Positions 42,037 through 52,060 of a stretch of DNA of 64,000 bases are shown here, in pieces (positions within the stretch are counted from its first letter, which is position 1; each line of letters opens with the position of its first letter). The notes beneath the pieces were generated by a model that did not search any database, was not told the origin of the DNA, and was given only the letters and a program-made list of their open reading frames with translations. Origin of the DNA: Hyalangium ruber (GTDB lineage: Bacteria; Myxococcota; Myxococcia; Myxococcales; Myxococcaceae); contig NZ_JAXIVS010000017.1 in NCBI RefSeq assembly GCF_034259325.1, forward strand, positions 62,001-126,000, in the 5' to 3' direction. A program made the position numbers and the translations under genes.

Positions 42037-45000
42037 ATGACGATGAGTCAGGGGCGGGTCTGGGGGCGTGTGCTCGGTCTGGCAGTGCTGGCCGCCATGG
42101 TGGCGGCCTGTCATGAGCCAGGAAACACCCGTGCGGTGGCCGCGGCCGCGATGGTCGACACCGGGGAGCTCGACTTCGGCGAGGTACCCGTGGGTGAGTG
42201 GCGTGAGCGGGAGGTACACATCCGCAACGTCGGCTATGTGCCCTTCTTCGCGCTGGATGCGCTGAGCCTGGGTGACAACCCCTCGTACCAGGTGGAGCTG
42301 GTGGAGGGTGAGAGCCGGGTGATGCCGGGCGAGTCCAAGCAGGTGAAGGTGCGCTTCCACCCGCTGCGCGAGGGGCTCATCGAAGAGCAGGTGCGCATGC
42401 GCACGGACGCCAACTCCGGCGCCGTGCAGCAGGTGGTGGTGCGGGGCACAGGCGCGCCGACGCCGGTGGGCATCTACCCGCCGGTGCTGGACTTCGAGAC
42501 GCTGGAGGTGGAGAGCGATCGCACGCTGACGCTCACCATCACCAACCCGGTGGACCTGCCCCTCACGGTGGCGGTGGGCGGCGATCAGGCCGAGCCCTTC
42601 ACCACGGACGTCGTCACCGTTCCGCCCTTCAGCACCCAGCAGGTGAATACGAAGTACCTGCCGAAGGACCTGGGGCGCATGGGGGCGCGCGTGGAGGTGC
42701 GCTCCTGCCAGGACTGCACCCCGTCCACGGCGGAGCTGGCGGGTAACTCGGTGGCGAGCGCCTTCGTGTTCGAGCCGACGCCGGTGCCCTTCGAGCCCAT
42801 CCCCGTCCACGAGAAGAGCGCCACGCAGGCGTGGGCGCGCAACATCACCTGGCGGCCGGTGACCATCGCCAACCTCATCACCTCGGATCCCCAGTCGTTC
42901 TACAGCCTCAACAGCGTGGACGGGCGGACCGTGGGGCCGGGCGAGGCGGTGGAGCTGGACCTGGAGTTCGCAGCGCGCCAGGCGGACCGCACCACCGCGC
43001 AGCTGACGCTGAACTACGCCTCGGACCGGACGCGCCAGTCGGAGGTCATGCTGGACGCGCGGGGCGGTCAGCCCACGCTCGCGGTGACGCCCCTGTCGCT
43101 GGACTTCGGCGAGGTGCCCGTGGGCGGCAAGCTGGCCAAGGTCATCCGCATCTCCAACGCCGGCACCACCGGGCAGCTGCACCTGCTGGGCTTGCGCGCC
43201 GACGGAGCCCAGGACCAGTTCGCCGTGAACGTGCCCACCCGAGGCACGCAGACCTATCCGTGGACGAGCGGCACCTGGCCCCAGCTCGAAGCGGGCAGCA
43301 TCGCCATCGCTCCGGGCGGGGACTCGCTCGAGCTGACGATCTACTTCGAGCCCAAGGCGGAGGGCAGCCACCAGGTCCAGCTCCGGCTGCGCTCGGATGC
43401 GCCGTTCTCCGCGGAGCGCACCATCCTCCTCACCGGCCGGGCGCGCGCCAGCGGTCCCTGCGTCTACGAGCTGCGGCCGCAGCCGGCGCTGGACTTCGGC
43501 AACGTGGCGCCGGGCCGGGGCGCGGTGCTGGGCTTCTACATGCGCAACCCGGGGCGCGCCGAGTGCGCCGTGAAGGACATCCACATCTCCAATGACGCGG
43601 GCGGGGCCTTCTTCATGCCCGGTGGCCGCATCACCGGCGGCGTGCTGCCCTACGACACGGCCTTCAGCGCCATGGTGGCCTTCCGCCCGCCGACCGCGGG
43701 TACCTACGCGGGCGAGCTGAAGCTCACGGTGAACAACCCGGACAACCCCACGGTGACGCTGCCGCTCACGGGCGTGTCCCAGGCGAGCTGCCTCGTCGCC
43801 GCGCCCTCCTTCGTGGACTTCGGCGCCATCCGGTACGACTGCGCCGCCACGCCGCGCCGCACGCTCATCTCCAACCAGTGCCCGCACCCGGTCACCGTGA
43901 CCCAGGCGAGCATCGGCGCGGGCACGAGCAACCAGTTCACGCTGACCCGACCGCTGGACCAGCCGCGCACGCTGGCGCCCGGCGAGGGCTTCGAGCTGGA
44001 GCTGACCTACGCGCGTGACGTGCTCGGCCAGCACTTCAGCCCGCTGTTCGTGAAGGCCGACACCGAGCCCACGCCGCTGCTGGTGCCCCTGCTGGCGGAG
44101 ACCAACCACGAGGGCATCCAGCTCGACAACTTCACCCAGGGCACCGACAGCCAGCTCGACGTGCTCTTCGTCATCTCCAACACCACCACCATGAACACCT
44201 ACCAGCAGCGGCTGCGCTCGGCGATTCCCGGCTGGCTGGAGCACGCCCGGACCGAGGGCGTGGACGTCCGCGTGGGTGTCACCAGCACGGCCCTCAGTCC
44301 GCGCGCGGTGGAGGGGTGTGACGCGCAGAACGGGGATGCCGGGCGCCTGCTGCCCTTGGATGGCAGCCGCCAGCGCGTGGTGAGCGGCACCACGGCCGAC
44401 GCGGCCCAGACGCTCCAGTCCAATGTGGAGGTGGGCCTGTGCCACAACCTGGTGCAGGGCCTGGAGACGACCCGGCAGGCGCTCTCCTCGCCCCTGGTGG
44501 ACAGCCAGGACGACCCGCGCACCCCGCAGCCCAACGACGGCAACCTGGGCCTGGTCCGCACTCCGGCGCGCCTGGCGGTGGTGGTGGTGGCCGACGAGGA
44601 CGACAACTCGGGCTTCCCCGCCGACAGCTACACCCAGTTCCTCCAGGCCATGAAGGGGCCCGGCATGTCCCACCGCACCCAGCTCTACGCCCTGGTGCCT
44701 ACCGACAACCGGTGCGCCACGGCCGGCACGGGGACGCGCTTCTCGGAGGTGGCCCGGGCCACGGGCGGCGCGGTGGACTCGGTGTGCCGCGGCGACTACC
44801 GGCCCTTCCTGGACCAGCTGATCCGCCGCGCGGGGGAGCCGCAGGCCGACTTCCCCCTCACCGCCACGCCCTCCACCAGCTCGGAGATGTCGGTGCGTGT
44901 CCAGGGACGCACGGTGGATCCTTCCCTCTGGCGGTACGACGCTTCGCGTAACGCCATCCTCTTCCAGGCCAACGCGGTGCCCGCCACGGGCCAGAACATC

Positions 45001-45045
45001 CAGATCCGCTACCGCAGCGTCTGTGGCAACCCGCCTGCCCCCTGA
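42037..45045 (+). CDS. Large lipoprotein with HYDIN/choice-of-anchor D repeats and VWA-like domain
   Basis: 1002 aa. Lipobox AMVAAC near residues 20-25. Repeated beta-sandwich domains of the ASPM/SPD-2/Hydin kind carry the repeated phrase LDFGEVPVG (first about residue 45, again about 350) and related LDFGNVAPG and VDFGAIRYD. From about 700 there is a von Willebrand A-like domain (QLDVLFVISNTTTM); the usual DxSxS metal site is replaced by S-N-T-T, so it may not bind Mg. A strong hairpin follows the stop. A surface adhesion or scaffold role is likely. Confidence 0.85.
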   Translation: MTMSQGRVWGRVLGLAVLAAMVAACHEPGNTRAVAAAAMVDTGELDFGEVPVGEWREREVHIRNVGYVPFFALDALSLGDNPSYQVELVEGESRVMPGESKQVKVRFHPLREGLIEEQVRMRTDANSGAVQQVVVRGTGAPTPVGIYPPVLDFETLEVESDRTLTLTITNPVDLPLTVAVGGDQAEPFTTDVVTVPPFSTQQVNTKYLPKDLGRMGARVEVRSCQDCTPSTAELAGNSVASAFVFEPTPVPFEPIPVHEKSATQAWARNITWRPVTIANLITSDPQSFYSLNSVDGRTVGPGEAVELDLEFAARQADRTTAQLTLNYASDRTRQSEVMLDARGGQPTLAVTPLSLDFGEVPVGGKLAKVIRISNAGTTGQLHLLGLRADGAQDQFAVNVPTRGTQTYPWTSGTWPQLEAGSIAIAPGGDSLELTIYFEPKAEGSHQVQLRLRSDAPFSAERTILLTGRARASGPCVYELRPQPALDFGNVAPGRGAVLGFYMRNPGRAECAVKDIHISNDAGGAFFMPGGRITGGVLPYDTAFSAMVAFRPPTAGTYAGELKLTVNNPDNPTVTLPLTGVSQASCLVAAPSFVDFGAIRYDCAATPRRTLISNQCPHPVTVTQASIGAGTSNQFTLTRPLDQPRTLAPGEGFELELTYARDVLGQHFSPLFVKADTEPTPLLVPLLAETNHEGIQLDNFTQGTDSQLDVLFVISNTTTMNTYQQRLRSAIPGWLEHARTEGVDVRVGVTSTALSPRAVEGCDAQNGDAGRLLPLDGSRQRVVSGTTADAAQTLQSNVEVGLCHNLVQGLETTRQALSSPLVDSQDDPRTPQPNDGNLGLVRTPARLAVVVVADEDDNSGFPADSYTQFLQAMKGPGMSHRTQLYALVPTDNRCATAGTGTRFSEVARATGGAVDSVCRGDYRPFLDQLIRRAGEPQADFPLTATPSTSSEMSVRVQGRTVDPSLWRYDASRNAILFQANAVPATGQNIQIRYRSVCGNPPAP

Positions 45046-45051
45046 GGGGCG

Positions 45052-45101
45052 GAGGCCCAGGGCTGGAAATCCCGTCAGACGGGCTTCCGCCCCTGGGCCT
45101 C
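45052..45101. terminator. Long hairpin between HYDIN-type lipoprotein and kinase genes
   Basis: GAGGCCCAGGG (45052-45062) and CCCTGGGCCTC (45091-45101) are perfect complements. Inside them, GGAA/TTCC and CCCGT/ACGGG extend the stem almost to the CAG loop, about 20 pairs in total. It starts 7 bases after the stop of the lipoprotein gene and ends 22 before the kinase start. No T-tract follows, so it may act as an RNA-stability or translation-control element rather than a classical terminator. Confidence 0.5.
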
Positions 45102-45123
45102 ACGCGGCTATCGTCCGGGGGAC

Positions 45124-46311
45124 GTGGAGACCTTCGGGCGTTATGAGCTGCTGAAGAAGCTCGCTGCAGGCGGGATGGGCCAGGTCTATCTCGCCCGGCA
45201 GAAGGGGCCCGTGGGCTTCCAGAAGCTGCTGGTCGTCAAGCGGCTGCTGCCCCACCTGTCCGAGGATGATGAGTTCATCCAGATGTTCCTGGACGAGGCG
45301 CGCATCGCCGCGCTCCTCAACCACCCGAACATCGCCCAGATCTACGACCTGGGAGAGGTGGACGGCACCTACTACATCGCCATGGAGTACGTACACGGCG
45401 AGGCGATCGCCGACGTGAACAAGCGGGCCATCCAACGCAAGGGGGCGATGCCGCTGGCGTTCAAGTGCCGCGTCATCGCCGACGCCGCCGCCGGGCTGGA
45501 CGCCGCGCACCACGCGCGCAGCCCCTCCGGGCGCAAGCTGGCGCTGATCCACCGGGACGTGTCTCCGCAGAACGTGCTGGTGGGCTTCAACGGCAGCGTG
45601 AAAATTATCGACTTCGGCGTGGCCAAGGCCGCCAACAAGTTCAGCCAGACGACGGTGGGCCAGATCAAGGGCAAGCACGCGTACATGTCCCCGGAGCAGG
45701 CCAAGGGCGAGCCCCTGGACCACCGCTCGGACGTGTTCGGCCTGGGCACGGTGTTCTACGAGCTGCTGACCAACACGCGCCTCTTCAAGCGCGAGACGGA
45801 GCTGGCCACGCTCAAGGCGGTGGTGGCCGCCAAGGTGACTCCGCCCTCCGAGGTGGTGCAGAGCATCCCCAAGGCGATGGACGCGGTGATTCTCAAGGCG
45901 CTGGCGAAGAACCGGGACGAGCGCTTCGCCACCGCGGGCGACCTGCAGCTGGCCATCGAGGACTTCCTCTTCAAGCAGCAGCTGCCCGGCACCACGGCGC
46001 ACCTGGCGGCCTTCATGCGCGAGCTGTACGCCGAGGAGCTGGAGGAGGAGTTCTCCAACGAGCCCACGGTCATCGCGTACGACCCGCGCCACATGAGCCG
46101 CCCCGGCAAGACGAAGGAGCCGCCTCCGCTGCTGGACGACCTGCCGCCGACGGCGCTGGTGCCCGCGCAAAAGCAGCAGACGCTCCCGCCCGCCGCCCCG
46201 AAGGTGGCCGGGGTGATTCCCAAGGCGCCCAAGGTCGCCCCCTCCTCGGACTCCTCCAAGGACACCAGCGGGTCTCGGAAGAGCTCCCGGAGCGGCAAGG
46301 GCGAAAAGTAG
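45124..46311 (+). CDS. Eukaryotic-like Ser/Thr protein kinase
   Basis: 395 aa from a GTG. Kinase domain at 7-280: Gly-rich loop LAAGGMGQVYLA, Lys39 (LVVKR), Glu58, catalytic HRDVSPQNVLV (Asp145), DFG at 163-165 and the activation region GKHAYMSPEQAKG. A Pro/Lys/Ser-rich tail of about 100 residues follows; no membrane helix is seen, so a soluble kinase. HRDVSPQN is the usual variant in myxobacterial kinases. Converges on a chemoreceptor gene. Confidence 0.94.
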   Translation: METFGRYELLKKLAAGGMGQVYLARQKGPVGFQKLLVVKRLLPHLSEDDEFIQMFLDEARIAALLNHPNIAQIYDLGEVDGTYYIAMEYVHGEAIADVNKRAIQRKGAMPLAFKCRVIADAAAGLDAAHHARSPSGRKLALIHRDVSPQNVLVGFNGSVKIIDFGVAKAANKFSQTTVGQIKGKHAYMSPEQAKGEPLDHRSDVFGLGTVFYELLTNTRLFKRETELATLKAVVAAKVTPPSEVVQSIPKAMDAVILKALAKNRDERFATAGDLQLAIEDFLFKQQLPGTTAHLAAFMRELYAEELEEEFSNEPTVIAYDPRHMSRPGKTKEPPPLLDDLPPTALVPAQKQQTLPPAAPKVAGVIPKAPKVAPSSDSSKDTSGSRKSSRSGKGEK

Positions 46312-46330
46312 CCCCACCCGCGAGCGCGAC

Positions 46331-47914
46331 TCAGGCCGCCAGCAACCGGGGCGCCTGCGTCGAGGCTTCCTCCTCCGCGAGCGCGAAGAAGGCGATGGCC
46401 TGCCGGAGCGACTCCGCCTGCTGGGCCAGCTCCTCGGCCGTGGCCGCCAGCTCCTCGGCGCCCGCGGAGTTGCGCTGGGTGACCGTGTCCACGCTCGTCA
46501 TCGCCCGGGTGATGTACTCCACGCTCCCCTTCTGCTCCCGCGAGGAGGTGCTCACCTGCTGGACCAGCTCGACGGTCCGCCGGATGGAGGGCAGCAGCGC
46601 CGTGAGGGCCTTCCCGGACCGCTCCGCCACCCGCATGCTCACTCCGGCCTCCGAGACGATCTCCCGGGCCGCGCCCCGGGCACGCTCGGAGAGCTTGCGC
46701 ACCTCCCCGGCCACGACCGCGAACCCCCGGCCCTGCTCCCCCGCCCGGGCCGCCTCGATGGAGGCGTTCAGGGAGAGCAGGTTCGTCTGGTAGGCCAGCT
46801 CCTCGATGATGGCGATGCGCTCGACGATGCGCTGCATGGCCGAGACCGTCTCCTGCACCGCCCGGCCGCCCTCCTCCACCTCGCGCGCGGTCCTCAGCGC
46901 GACCTCCTCGGTCTGCTGGCTGAGGTCCGCGTTGCGCAGCAAGGTGGCGCTCATCTCCTGGAGGTAGGCGCTCGTCTCCTCCACCGAGGCGGCCTGCTCG
47001 CTGGTGCCTTGCGAGAGCGCCTGCGAGGCGAAGGAGACCTGCTCGCTGCCCGTCGAGAGGGTATTGGCTCCCGCGCGCACCTCGGCGAGCACACCCGACA
47101 GGCGCTCGGACATCTCCCGCATGGCGCGCTGCAACTGGCCGGTCTCATCGCCATGGGTGACGAGGATGCGCTCGCGCAGGTTGCCGGCGGCGATCTGCCG
47201 GGCGTGTCCCACCACGCGCGCGATGGGGACCGTCACGCCTCGGGTGGTGACCAGCGCCACCAGGACCGCCACCAGCACGGCGAAGCCTATGACGCCGAGG
47301 ATGGTGCCCCGTGCCTCGGCGTGCAGCGCCTCGCTCTCCGCGGCGGTGGCCTTCATCCTGTCGTGCTCGAAGGCGATGAGCTCCTTCCAGGCAAGCCGGT
47401 ACTCCGAAAGGCGCGGCAGCGTCTCCCGGGTCAGCAGGGCCATGGCCTCGGCGACGTTGCCCTGGGCCAGGAGGGCCCCCACCTGCTGCCGGCTCTCCAG
47501 GTACGGCGTGCGCCGCGCCGCGACGATGGCGAACAGGGCACGCTCCTGCTCGGAGACCATCCGCGCCTCGAGCTCCGTCAGCATCTCGGCGAACCGCTTG
47601 CTGTTCTCGCTCATGCGCTCGCGCAGGGCGCGCATGTCCTCCGCGCCGCTGCCGAGCGGCCCCATCATGGCCAGCTGGAGCAGGAGCCGCGCGTTCTCAT
47701 CGTGGACGTGGATGGCCTCGTTGACGAGCTCGATGGTCCGGTAGCGCTCGGCGACGAGCGCTCCCAGCGCGGTGTTGAGCCGGGCGAGCCCATCGAGCGA
47801 GTAGAGCCCGAGGCCCGCCAGCATGGCGACGAGCATCGCGAACGCCAGGCCCAGCCTGGCGCCGATGGGACGGTGGGACAGGAACGCTGGGGGAGAGGGA
47901 GAGACCGTGTTCAT
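46331..47914 (-). CDS. Methyl-accepting chemotaxis protein
   Basis: 527 aa. A membrane segment at about 20-40, a periplasmic four-helix-type sensor of about 165 residues, a second segment at about 205-228, HAMP, then the signalling domain with hairpin tip [20 protein letters not shown] and [20 protein letters not shown]. Senses an unknown periplasmic signal and controls CheA. No che genes are near, so it feeds a remote array. Start at ATG 47914. Confidence 0.94.
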   Translation of the reverse strand: MNTVSPSPPAFLSHRPIGARLGLAFAMLVAMLAGLGLYSLDGLARLNTALGALVAERYRTIELVNEAIHVHDENARLLLQLAMMGPLGSGAEDMRALRERMSENSKRFAEMLTELEARMVSEQERALFAIVAARRTPYLESRQQVGALLAQGNVAEAMALLTRETLPRLSEYRLAWKELIAFEHDRMKATAAESEALHAEARGTILGVIGFAVLVAVLVALVTTRGVTVPIARVVGHARQIAAGNLRERILVTHGDETGQLQRAMREMSERLSGVLAEVRAGANTLSTGSEQVSFASQALSQGTSEQAASVEETSAYLQEMSATLLRNADLSQQTEEVALRTAREVEEGGRAVQETVSAMQRIVERIAIIEELAYQTNLLSLNASIEAARAGEQGRGFAVVAGEVRKLSERARGAAREIVSEAGVSMRVAERSGKALTALLPSIRRTVELVQQVSTSSREQKGSVEYITRAMTSVDTVTQRNSAGAEELAATAEELAQQAESLRQAIAFFALAEEEASTQAPRLLAA

Positions 47915-48046
47915 GCGCGAGCCACCGTCCGCGCTTGCAGCGCCGAGCTGGCGCCCAGCCGCGTACGCATCGACTCTACGGCAACGGCGCGCGGGCTGGG
48001 AGCAAACGGCCCGCCCTTCCCGTGAGCGGCGGGCTCCCGGGAGGGC

Positions 48047-48871
48047 TTAGAGGCTGGCCAGCGCCACGCGGTAGAGGGCGCGGTAGCCCATGCGCGGCGC
48101 GGGCTCGAAGCGATCGGCGCTGAACACGTCCTTGAGCAGCGCCTGCCCCTCGGGCGAGGACTCCAGCTCGAGGAACGTGGACTCCAGCACCTTGGCCACT
48201 GGCGGCGCCACGTTCATCGACACCGGCACGCCGTCGTTGGGGGCCTCCTCGGTGTAGGCGATGAGATCGAACTTGTCGCCCGCTCCCTTGCCCAACACCT
48301 TCTCCACGCCCGCGGTGTAGGTGAGGCCCGTGGAGGCCGGAGGGCAGAACACGCCCGCCACGTCCGCCGTGCCATCGAGCACCGCCTCCAGCGCGCCCCG
48401 GTACGAGCCGGTGAAGTGCTGGGCGGTGAAGGCGCGCGGGGGCTCCACGCCCTGGGCCTTCAGGTACGCCACGGGCAGCAGGTAGCCCGCCACGGCGTCC
48501 CGGTCCACCCAGGCGGCGGTGACGCCCTTGAGGCGCTCCAGCGTCAGCCCCTTGCCGGAGCGGCACACCAGCGCGGCCCGGTAGGAGGACATGCCCAGGC
48601 GCACGCCGCGTACCAGCACCCGCACGCCCATGGCCTCGGTGCGCGCGCACACGAAGGGAGGCGCCCAGGCCGCGTCCGCCTTGCCGGACAGCAGCTCCTT
48701 GGCGAGCACCTCGTAGCTGGAGGCCACGGACACCTCCACGGGCTTGCCCAGCGCGTTCTGCAGGAAGGCGCCGAGCTGCTCGGCGCGCTCCCGCGCACGC
48801 TCACTGCCCAGCGAGGGCGGCAGGGCGAAGCGGAAGACCGCGCGCGTCGGGTTGGGGGAGTTCACGGACAT
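48047..48871 (-). CDS. PhnD-like phosphate/phosphonate-type binding protein without signal peptide
   Basis: 274 aa. Substrate-binding fold of the PhnD type: FRFALPPSLGSERARERAEQ, SSYEVLAKELLSGKADAAWA, VVWVDRDAVAGYLLPV-like (TAAWVDRDAVAGYLLPVAYL) and HFTGSYRGALEAVLDGTADV. No signal peptide or lipobox, and no ABC genes nearby, so it may act in the cytoplasm rather than in import. It follows the TerB-like gene after 9 bases and is probably in the ttcA operon. Confidence 0.78.
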   Translation of the reverse strand: MSVNSPNPTRAVFRFALPPSLGSERARERAEQLGAFLQNALGKPVEVSVASSYEVLAKELLSGKADAAWAPPFVCARTEAMGVRVLVRGVRLGMSSYRAALVCRSGKGLTLERLKGVTAAWVDRDAVAGYLLPVAYLKAQGVEPPRAFTAQHFTGSYRGALEAVLDGTADVAGVFCPPASTGLTYTAGVEKVLGKGAGDKFDLIAYTEEAPNDGVPVSMNVAPPVAKVLESTFLELESSPEGQALLKDVFSADRFEPAPRMGYRALYRVALASL

Positions 48872-48880
48872 AGCGCCCGC

Positions 48881-49711
48881 CTAGGCTCCCGCGCCCCGAT
48901 CGAGGCGCGACACCTCGTCGTCCGCCAGGCCGAAAGTCGCCTGCAACAGGTCCAGGATGCGCTGCTCGGCGACGCTCGCCTGGCCAGAGGCATGGGCAAT
49001 CTTGGTGGCCAGCCGGTAGGCCTTCACCCGGTGCGCGTGCGTGGTCAGCCCGTGCGCCAGCACCTGGAGCCGCTGCGGCAGCCCCTCGGTCGCCAGCGCC
49101 GCCACCGACTCGCTCACGAAGCTCTGGGCCCGCTCCGGGCTCACGTTCTCGAAGAGCGGGTCGGCCGCGAAGCTCTCCACCAGCGCCCGCGCCTCGGCCT
49201 CCTTCAGCTTGCCGTCCGCCGCGCTCACCAGCACCATCACCTCGGCGTACAGGCGCTCCAGCGGCTCGCCCAGCGCCTCGGACAGGCTGCCGCCCATCTC
49301 GATGATGTCGATGATCTGCGCCACCTCGTCCTCGGAGATGCCGAGCGCGGCCTGGATCGTCTTGAGCAGCCCCAGCTCCGCGCGCGTGGCGCGCTGGTCC
49401 GCGAAGGCCACCGCCGCCGCCAGCCCGAAGGCCAACATGCGGTTCTTGTGGTTGGGCAGCCGCGTGCGCAGCGAGGAGAGGATCTCCTGGAGGTTCTTCG
49501 CCTCGGACAGGTGCCGGGCGCAGGACTCCACCAGGGCGTTGAGCTCGTCGGGCTTGGTGCCCTCGAACTCCGGGCGCTCGATGACACGGCGCAAGAGCGT
49601 CTGCATCTCCAGCTCGGACACGGAGCCGTCGGCCATGGCGGCCAGGAGCATCGTCTCCACCAGTGCGGCGTTGCGCTGCTTGCGGGCGTTTACTGCCTGC
49701 TCTCGAGCCAT
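48881..49711 (-). CDS. TerB-like protein (two TerB domains)
   Basis: 276 aa, all-helical. Two repeats of the TerB tellurite-resistance/stress fold: [20 protein letters not shown] at about 19-38 and [20 protein letters not shown] at about 157-176, each with the acidic metal-binding AADG/AMADG turn. TerB proteins are stress-linked metal-binding scaffolds. Start at 49711 overlaps the end of ttcA by 22 bases. No other ter genes seen. Confidence 0.82.
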   Translation of the reverse strand: MAREQAVNARKQRNAALVETMLLAAMADGSVSELEMQTLLRRVIERPEFEGTKPDELNALVESCARHLSEAKNLQEILSSLRTRLPNHKNRMLAFGLAAAVAFADQRATRAELGLLKTIQAALGISEDEVAQIIDIIEMGGSLSEALGEPLERLYAEVMVLVSAADGKLKEAEARALVESFAADPLFENVSPERAQSFVSESVAALATEGLPQRLQVLAHGLTTHAHRVKAYRLATKIAHASGQASVAEQRILDLLQATFGLADDEVSRLDRGAGA

Positions 49712-50532
49712 GCGCGTGCGCTCCCTTCAGGGGGTTGAGGGGTGGGGGTTGCGGCCTCTTCCTTCGCATCCGGAGACAAGAAGTCGAAGAGATTTCGATC
49801 CAGCAGGTGGCTGGGCCTCACGTTGCCCATGGCCGACAGCAGGCTCTGGCGCACGTTCGGAATTTCCTTGCCCAGGTCCTCCACCAGCTTCTGCATGCGC
49901 TTGCGCTGCAGGTTCTCCTGCGAGCCGCACAAGTCGCAGGGGATGATGGGGAACTGCTTGAGCTCGGCGAACTGGGCGATGTCCTTCTCCGGCGCGTAGC
50001 ACAGCGGCCGGATGACGGTGTTGCGCCCATCGTCGCTGCGCAACAGCGGCGGCATCGCCTTGATGGAGCCGGCGAAGAAGAGGTTGAGCAGCAGGGTGTG
50101 GATGAGGTCGTCGCGGTGGTGGCCCAGGGCAATCTTGGTGCAGCCCAGCTCCACCGCGGCCGTATAGAGGATGCCCCGGCGCATGCGCGAGCAGACCGCG
50201 CACTGCGTCTTCCCCGGCGGCGTCTTCTCCAGGACGATGCTGTAGGTGTCCTCCTTCAGCATCTTGTAGGCGTAGCCCTCCTTCTGGAAGTAGCCCTCCA
50301 GCTTGTCGGCGGGGAAGCCGGGGTGACCCTGGTCCAGGTTCACCGCCAGCAGCTCGAAGCGCACCGGGGCACGCCGCTGCAGCTCCCGCAGCAGGTGCAG
50401 CATGGTGTAGGAGTCCTTGCCACCTGACACCCCGACCATGATGCGGTCGCCCTCCTGGATGAGCCCGTAGTCCGCGATGGCCCTCCCCATATGACCAAGC
50501 AGGTTTTTTTCCAGCCGTTGGATGTCGCTCAT
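49690..50532 (-). CDS. ttcA: tRNA 2-thiocytidine(32) synthetase TtcA
   Basis: 280 aa. Thiolates C32 of certain tRNAs using ATP and a [4Fe-4S] cluster. PP-loop VSGGKDSY at 35-42, cluster Cys in [11 protein letters not shown] (Cys111 and Cys114), and ALGHHRDD plus a later CDLCGSQ. Closely matches TtcA, although the C-terminal tail ([13 protein letters not shown]) is a local extension. Divergent from an RNase D-like gene, 78 bases away. Confidence 0.92.
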   Translation of the reverse strand: MSDIQRLEKNLLGHMGRAIADYGLIQEGDRIMVGVSGGKDSYTMLHLLRELQRRAPVRFELLAVNLDQGHPGFPADKLEGYFQKEGYAYKMLKEDTYSIVLEKTPPGKTQCAVCSRMRRGILYTAAVELGCTKIALGHHRDDLIHTLLLNLFFAGSIKAMPPLLRSDDGRNTVIRPLCYAPEKDIAQFAELKQFPIIPCDLCGSQENLQRKRMQKLVEDLGKEIPNVRQSLLSAMGNVRPSHLLDRNLFDFLSPDAKEEAATPTPQPPEGSARAWLESRQ

Positions 50533-50610
50533 GGCGTGCCCATCCTACCGACGGCCGGGGAAAAAACACGTCACACGTAACCTCCCTGGTCCGCTAGCTT
50601 GCCTGACCCG

Positions 50611-51777
50611 ATGCCGACCTTTCCCCAGGGTGCCGTGGATGTGGTGGATGCCCCAGGCGCCCAGGCCGCCGCCCGGACGCTGGAGGCGACCCGTGAAGTG
50701 GCCGTGGACCTGGAGGCGGATGCCATGCACGCCTTCCGGGCGCGGCTGTGCTTCCTCCAGCTGGGCACCGACTCGGAAGTGTTCCTCTTCGACACCCTGG
50801 CCCCCGGGGTGGACGCTCGCCTGCTCGCTCCCTTGATGGTCGACCCGGAGCGGACCAAGTACTTCCACGCCGCCCAGGGAGACCTTCAGTACCTGGCGGA
50901 GGCGGGGGTGCGGGTGCAGGGCCTCTTCGACACCCACCGGGCGGCGACGCTGCTCGGCTGGCCCAAGGTGGGCCTGGCGGACATCGCCCGGGAGCGTCTG
51001 GGGGTGGAGCTGCCCAAGGAGCACCAGCAGTCGGACTTCTCGCTGCGCCCGCTGCCCCCAGGCATGCGCGACTACATCGCCAATGACGTGCGCTACCTCT
51101 GCGAGCTGGGGCGGCAGGTGCGCGAGGAGTGCCGCAAGGCCGACATCCTCGAGGAGGTGCTGCTGGACTGCGCGCGCATGTGCGAGGAGGCCGCTGTCCG
51201 GCCGGACGTGGGCGCGGACTTCAAGCCCAAGCTGCCGCGCTCGGGCCTCTCGCCGGCGCAGGTGACGCTGGCGACGGCGGTGGCGCACGCGCTGCACCGC
51301 AAGCGCCTGGAGTGGGCCGAGAAGGCCAATGTGCCCATGGGGCGGATGTTGTCGGCCATGGCCATCGCGGACATCGCGGTGAAGCTGCCCACCAACCCCA
51401 AGGAGCTGGCGCGCGCCGCGGGTGTGCGGGGCTCCTTCGTGCGGGAGCACGGCGACGAGGTGCTCGCCATCGTCCGCGAGTGGGTGGAGAAGGGCCGCCG
51501 GGGCGAGCTGAAGCCCGAGCGCGAGTCCAAGGACGGGCGGGACCCCAACCGGCGCAAGCGCGAGGAGGCGCTGAAGACGTTCCGCTCGGCGAAGGCGGCC
51601 GAGCGCAAGGTGACGCCCTCGGTGGTGCTGACCAACCCGCTCATGGACGCGCTGGCCTCCACACCGCCGCGCACCCTGGAGGAGTTCTCCCAGGTGCCCT
51701 GGTTCGGAGAGAAGCGGGTGCGCCTCTATGGGGCGGAGCTCCTGACGCTGCTCGCGCAGTACCCTGTAAGCGTTTGA
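50611..51777 (+). CDS. rnd: Ribonuclease D-like 3'-5' exonuclease
   Basis: 388 aa from ATG 50611. DEDDy exonuclease: VDLEADAMHAFRARLCFLQL (Asp33, Glu35), HAAQGDLQYLAEAG and YIANDVRYL (the Tyr-Asp end). HRDC-like helical regions follow at about 205-295 and 355-388. Trims RNA 3' ends. A hairpin with a short T-tract lies 9 bases after the stop. Confidence 0.92.
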   Translation: MPTFPQGAVDVVDAPGAQAAARTLEATREVAVDLEADAMHAFRARLCFLQLGTDSEVFLFDTLAPGVDARLLAPLMVDPERTKYFHAAQGDLQYLAEAGVRVQGLFDTHRAATLLGWPKVGLADIARERLGVELPKEHQQSDFSLRPLPPGMRDYIANDVRYLCELGRQVREECRKADILEEVLLDCARMCEEAAVRPDVGADFKPKLPRSGLSPAQVTLATAVAHALHRKRLEWAEKANVPMGRMLSAMAIADIAVKLPTNPKELARAAGVRGSFVREHGDEVLAIVREWVEKGRRGELKPERESKDGRDPNRRKREEALKTFRSAKAAERKVTPSVVLTNPLMDALASTPPRTLEEFSQVPWFGEKRVRLYGAELLTLLAQYPVSV

Positions 51778-51785
51778 GGGTCCGC

Positions 51786-51815
51786 ATCCCTCGCGGGCCC
51801 CGCGCGGGGATTTCT
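51786..51815 (+). terminator. Probable intrinsic terminator after rnd
   Basis: Stem ATCCC (51786-51790) with GGGAT (51807-51811), and inner CGCGG (51792-51796) with CCGCG (51800-51804), separated by small internal loops. Followed by TTTCT. It sits 9 bases past the rnd stop, in the right position for transcript termination. Confidence 0.5.
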
Positions 51816-52060
51816 GATCGATATCTCACGGGATGCGCGCGTCATTGCCCGAGGGCCCTTCCGCCCTCCGCAATGCGGAATACCCTGTGACGTACCCAGT
51901 TCGAGCACGCGCTGATCGGCCCGCCCGTTTTGCCGGAGTTCCTCGAAGAGCGGTCCAGGGGGTTCGGTGTGAGCCTGCGCGTACTCTTCAACCACGGGTG
52001 GGACGAGGGTCGACGCGTCGGACATGTGCGGGCGCCTGACAGGGGCCGGAGGCAGTTGCG
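51816..52060. other. 245-base spacer before the Cys-rich protein
   Basis: No gene, repeat or clear promoter was found between the terminator-like hairpin and the Cys-rich protein gene, apart from GGAGG at 52048-52052 which serves that gene. Frames here lack coding character. Confidence 0.5.

Noticed and set aside
41896-44673. 925-aa minus-strand frame over the HYDIN-type gene
   Set aside because: High-GC shadow frame; plus strand has the lipobox and repeated LDFGEVPVG phrases.
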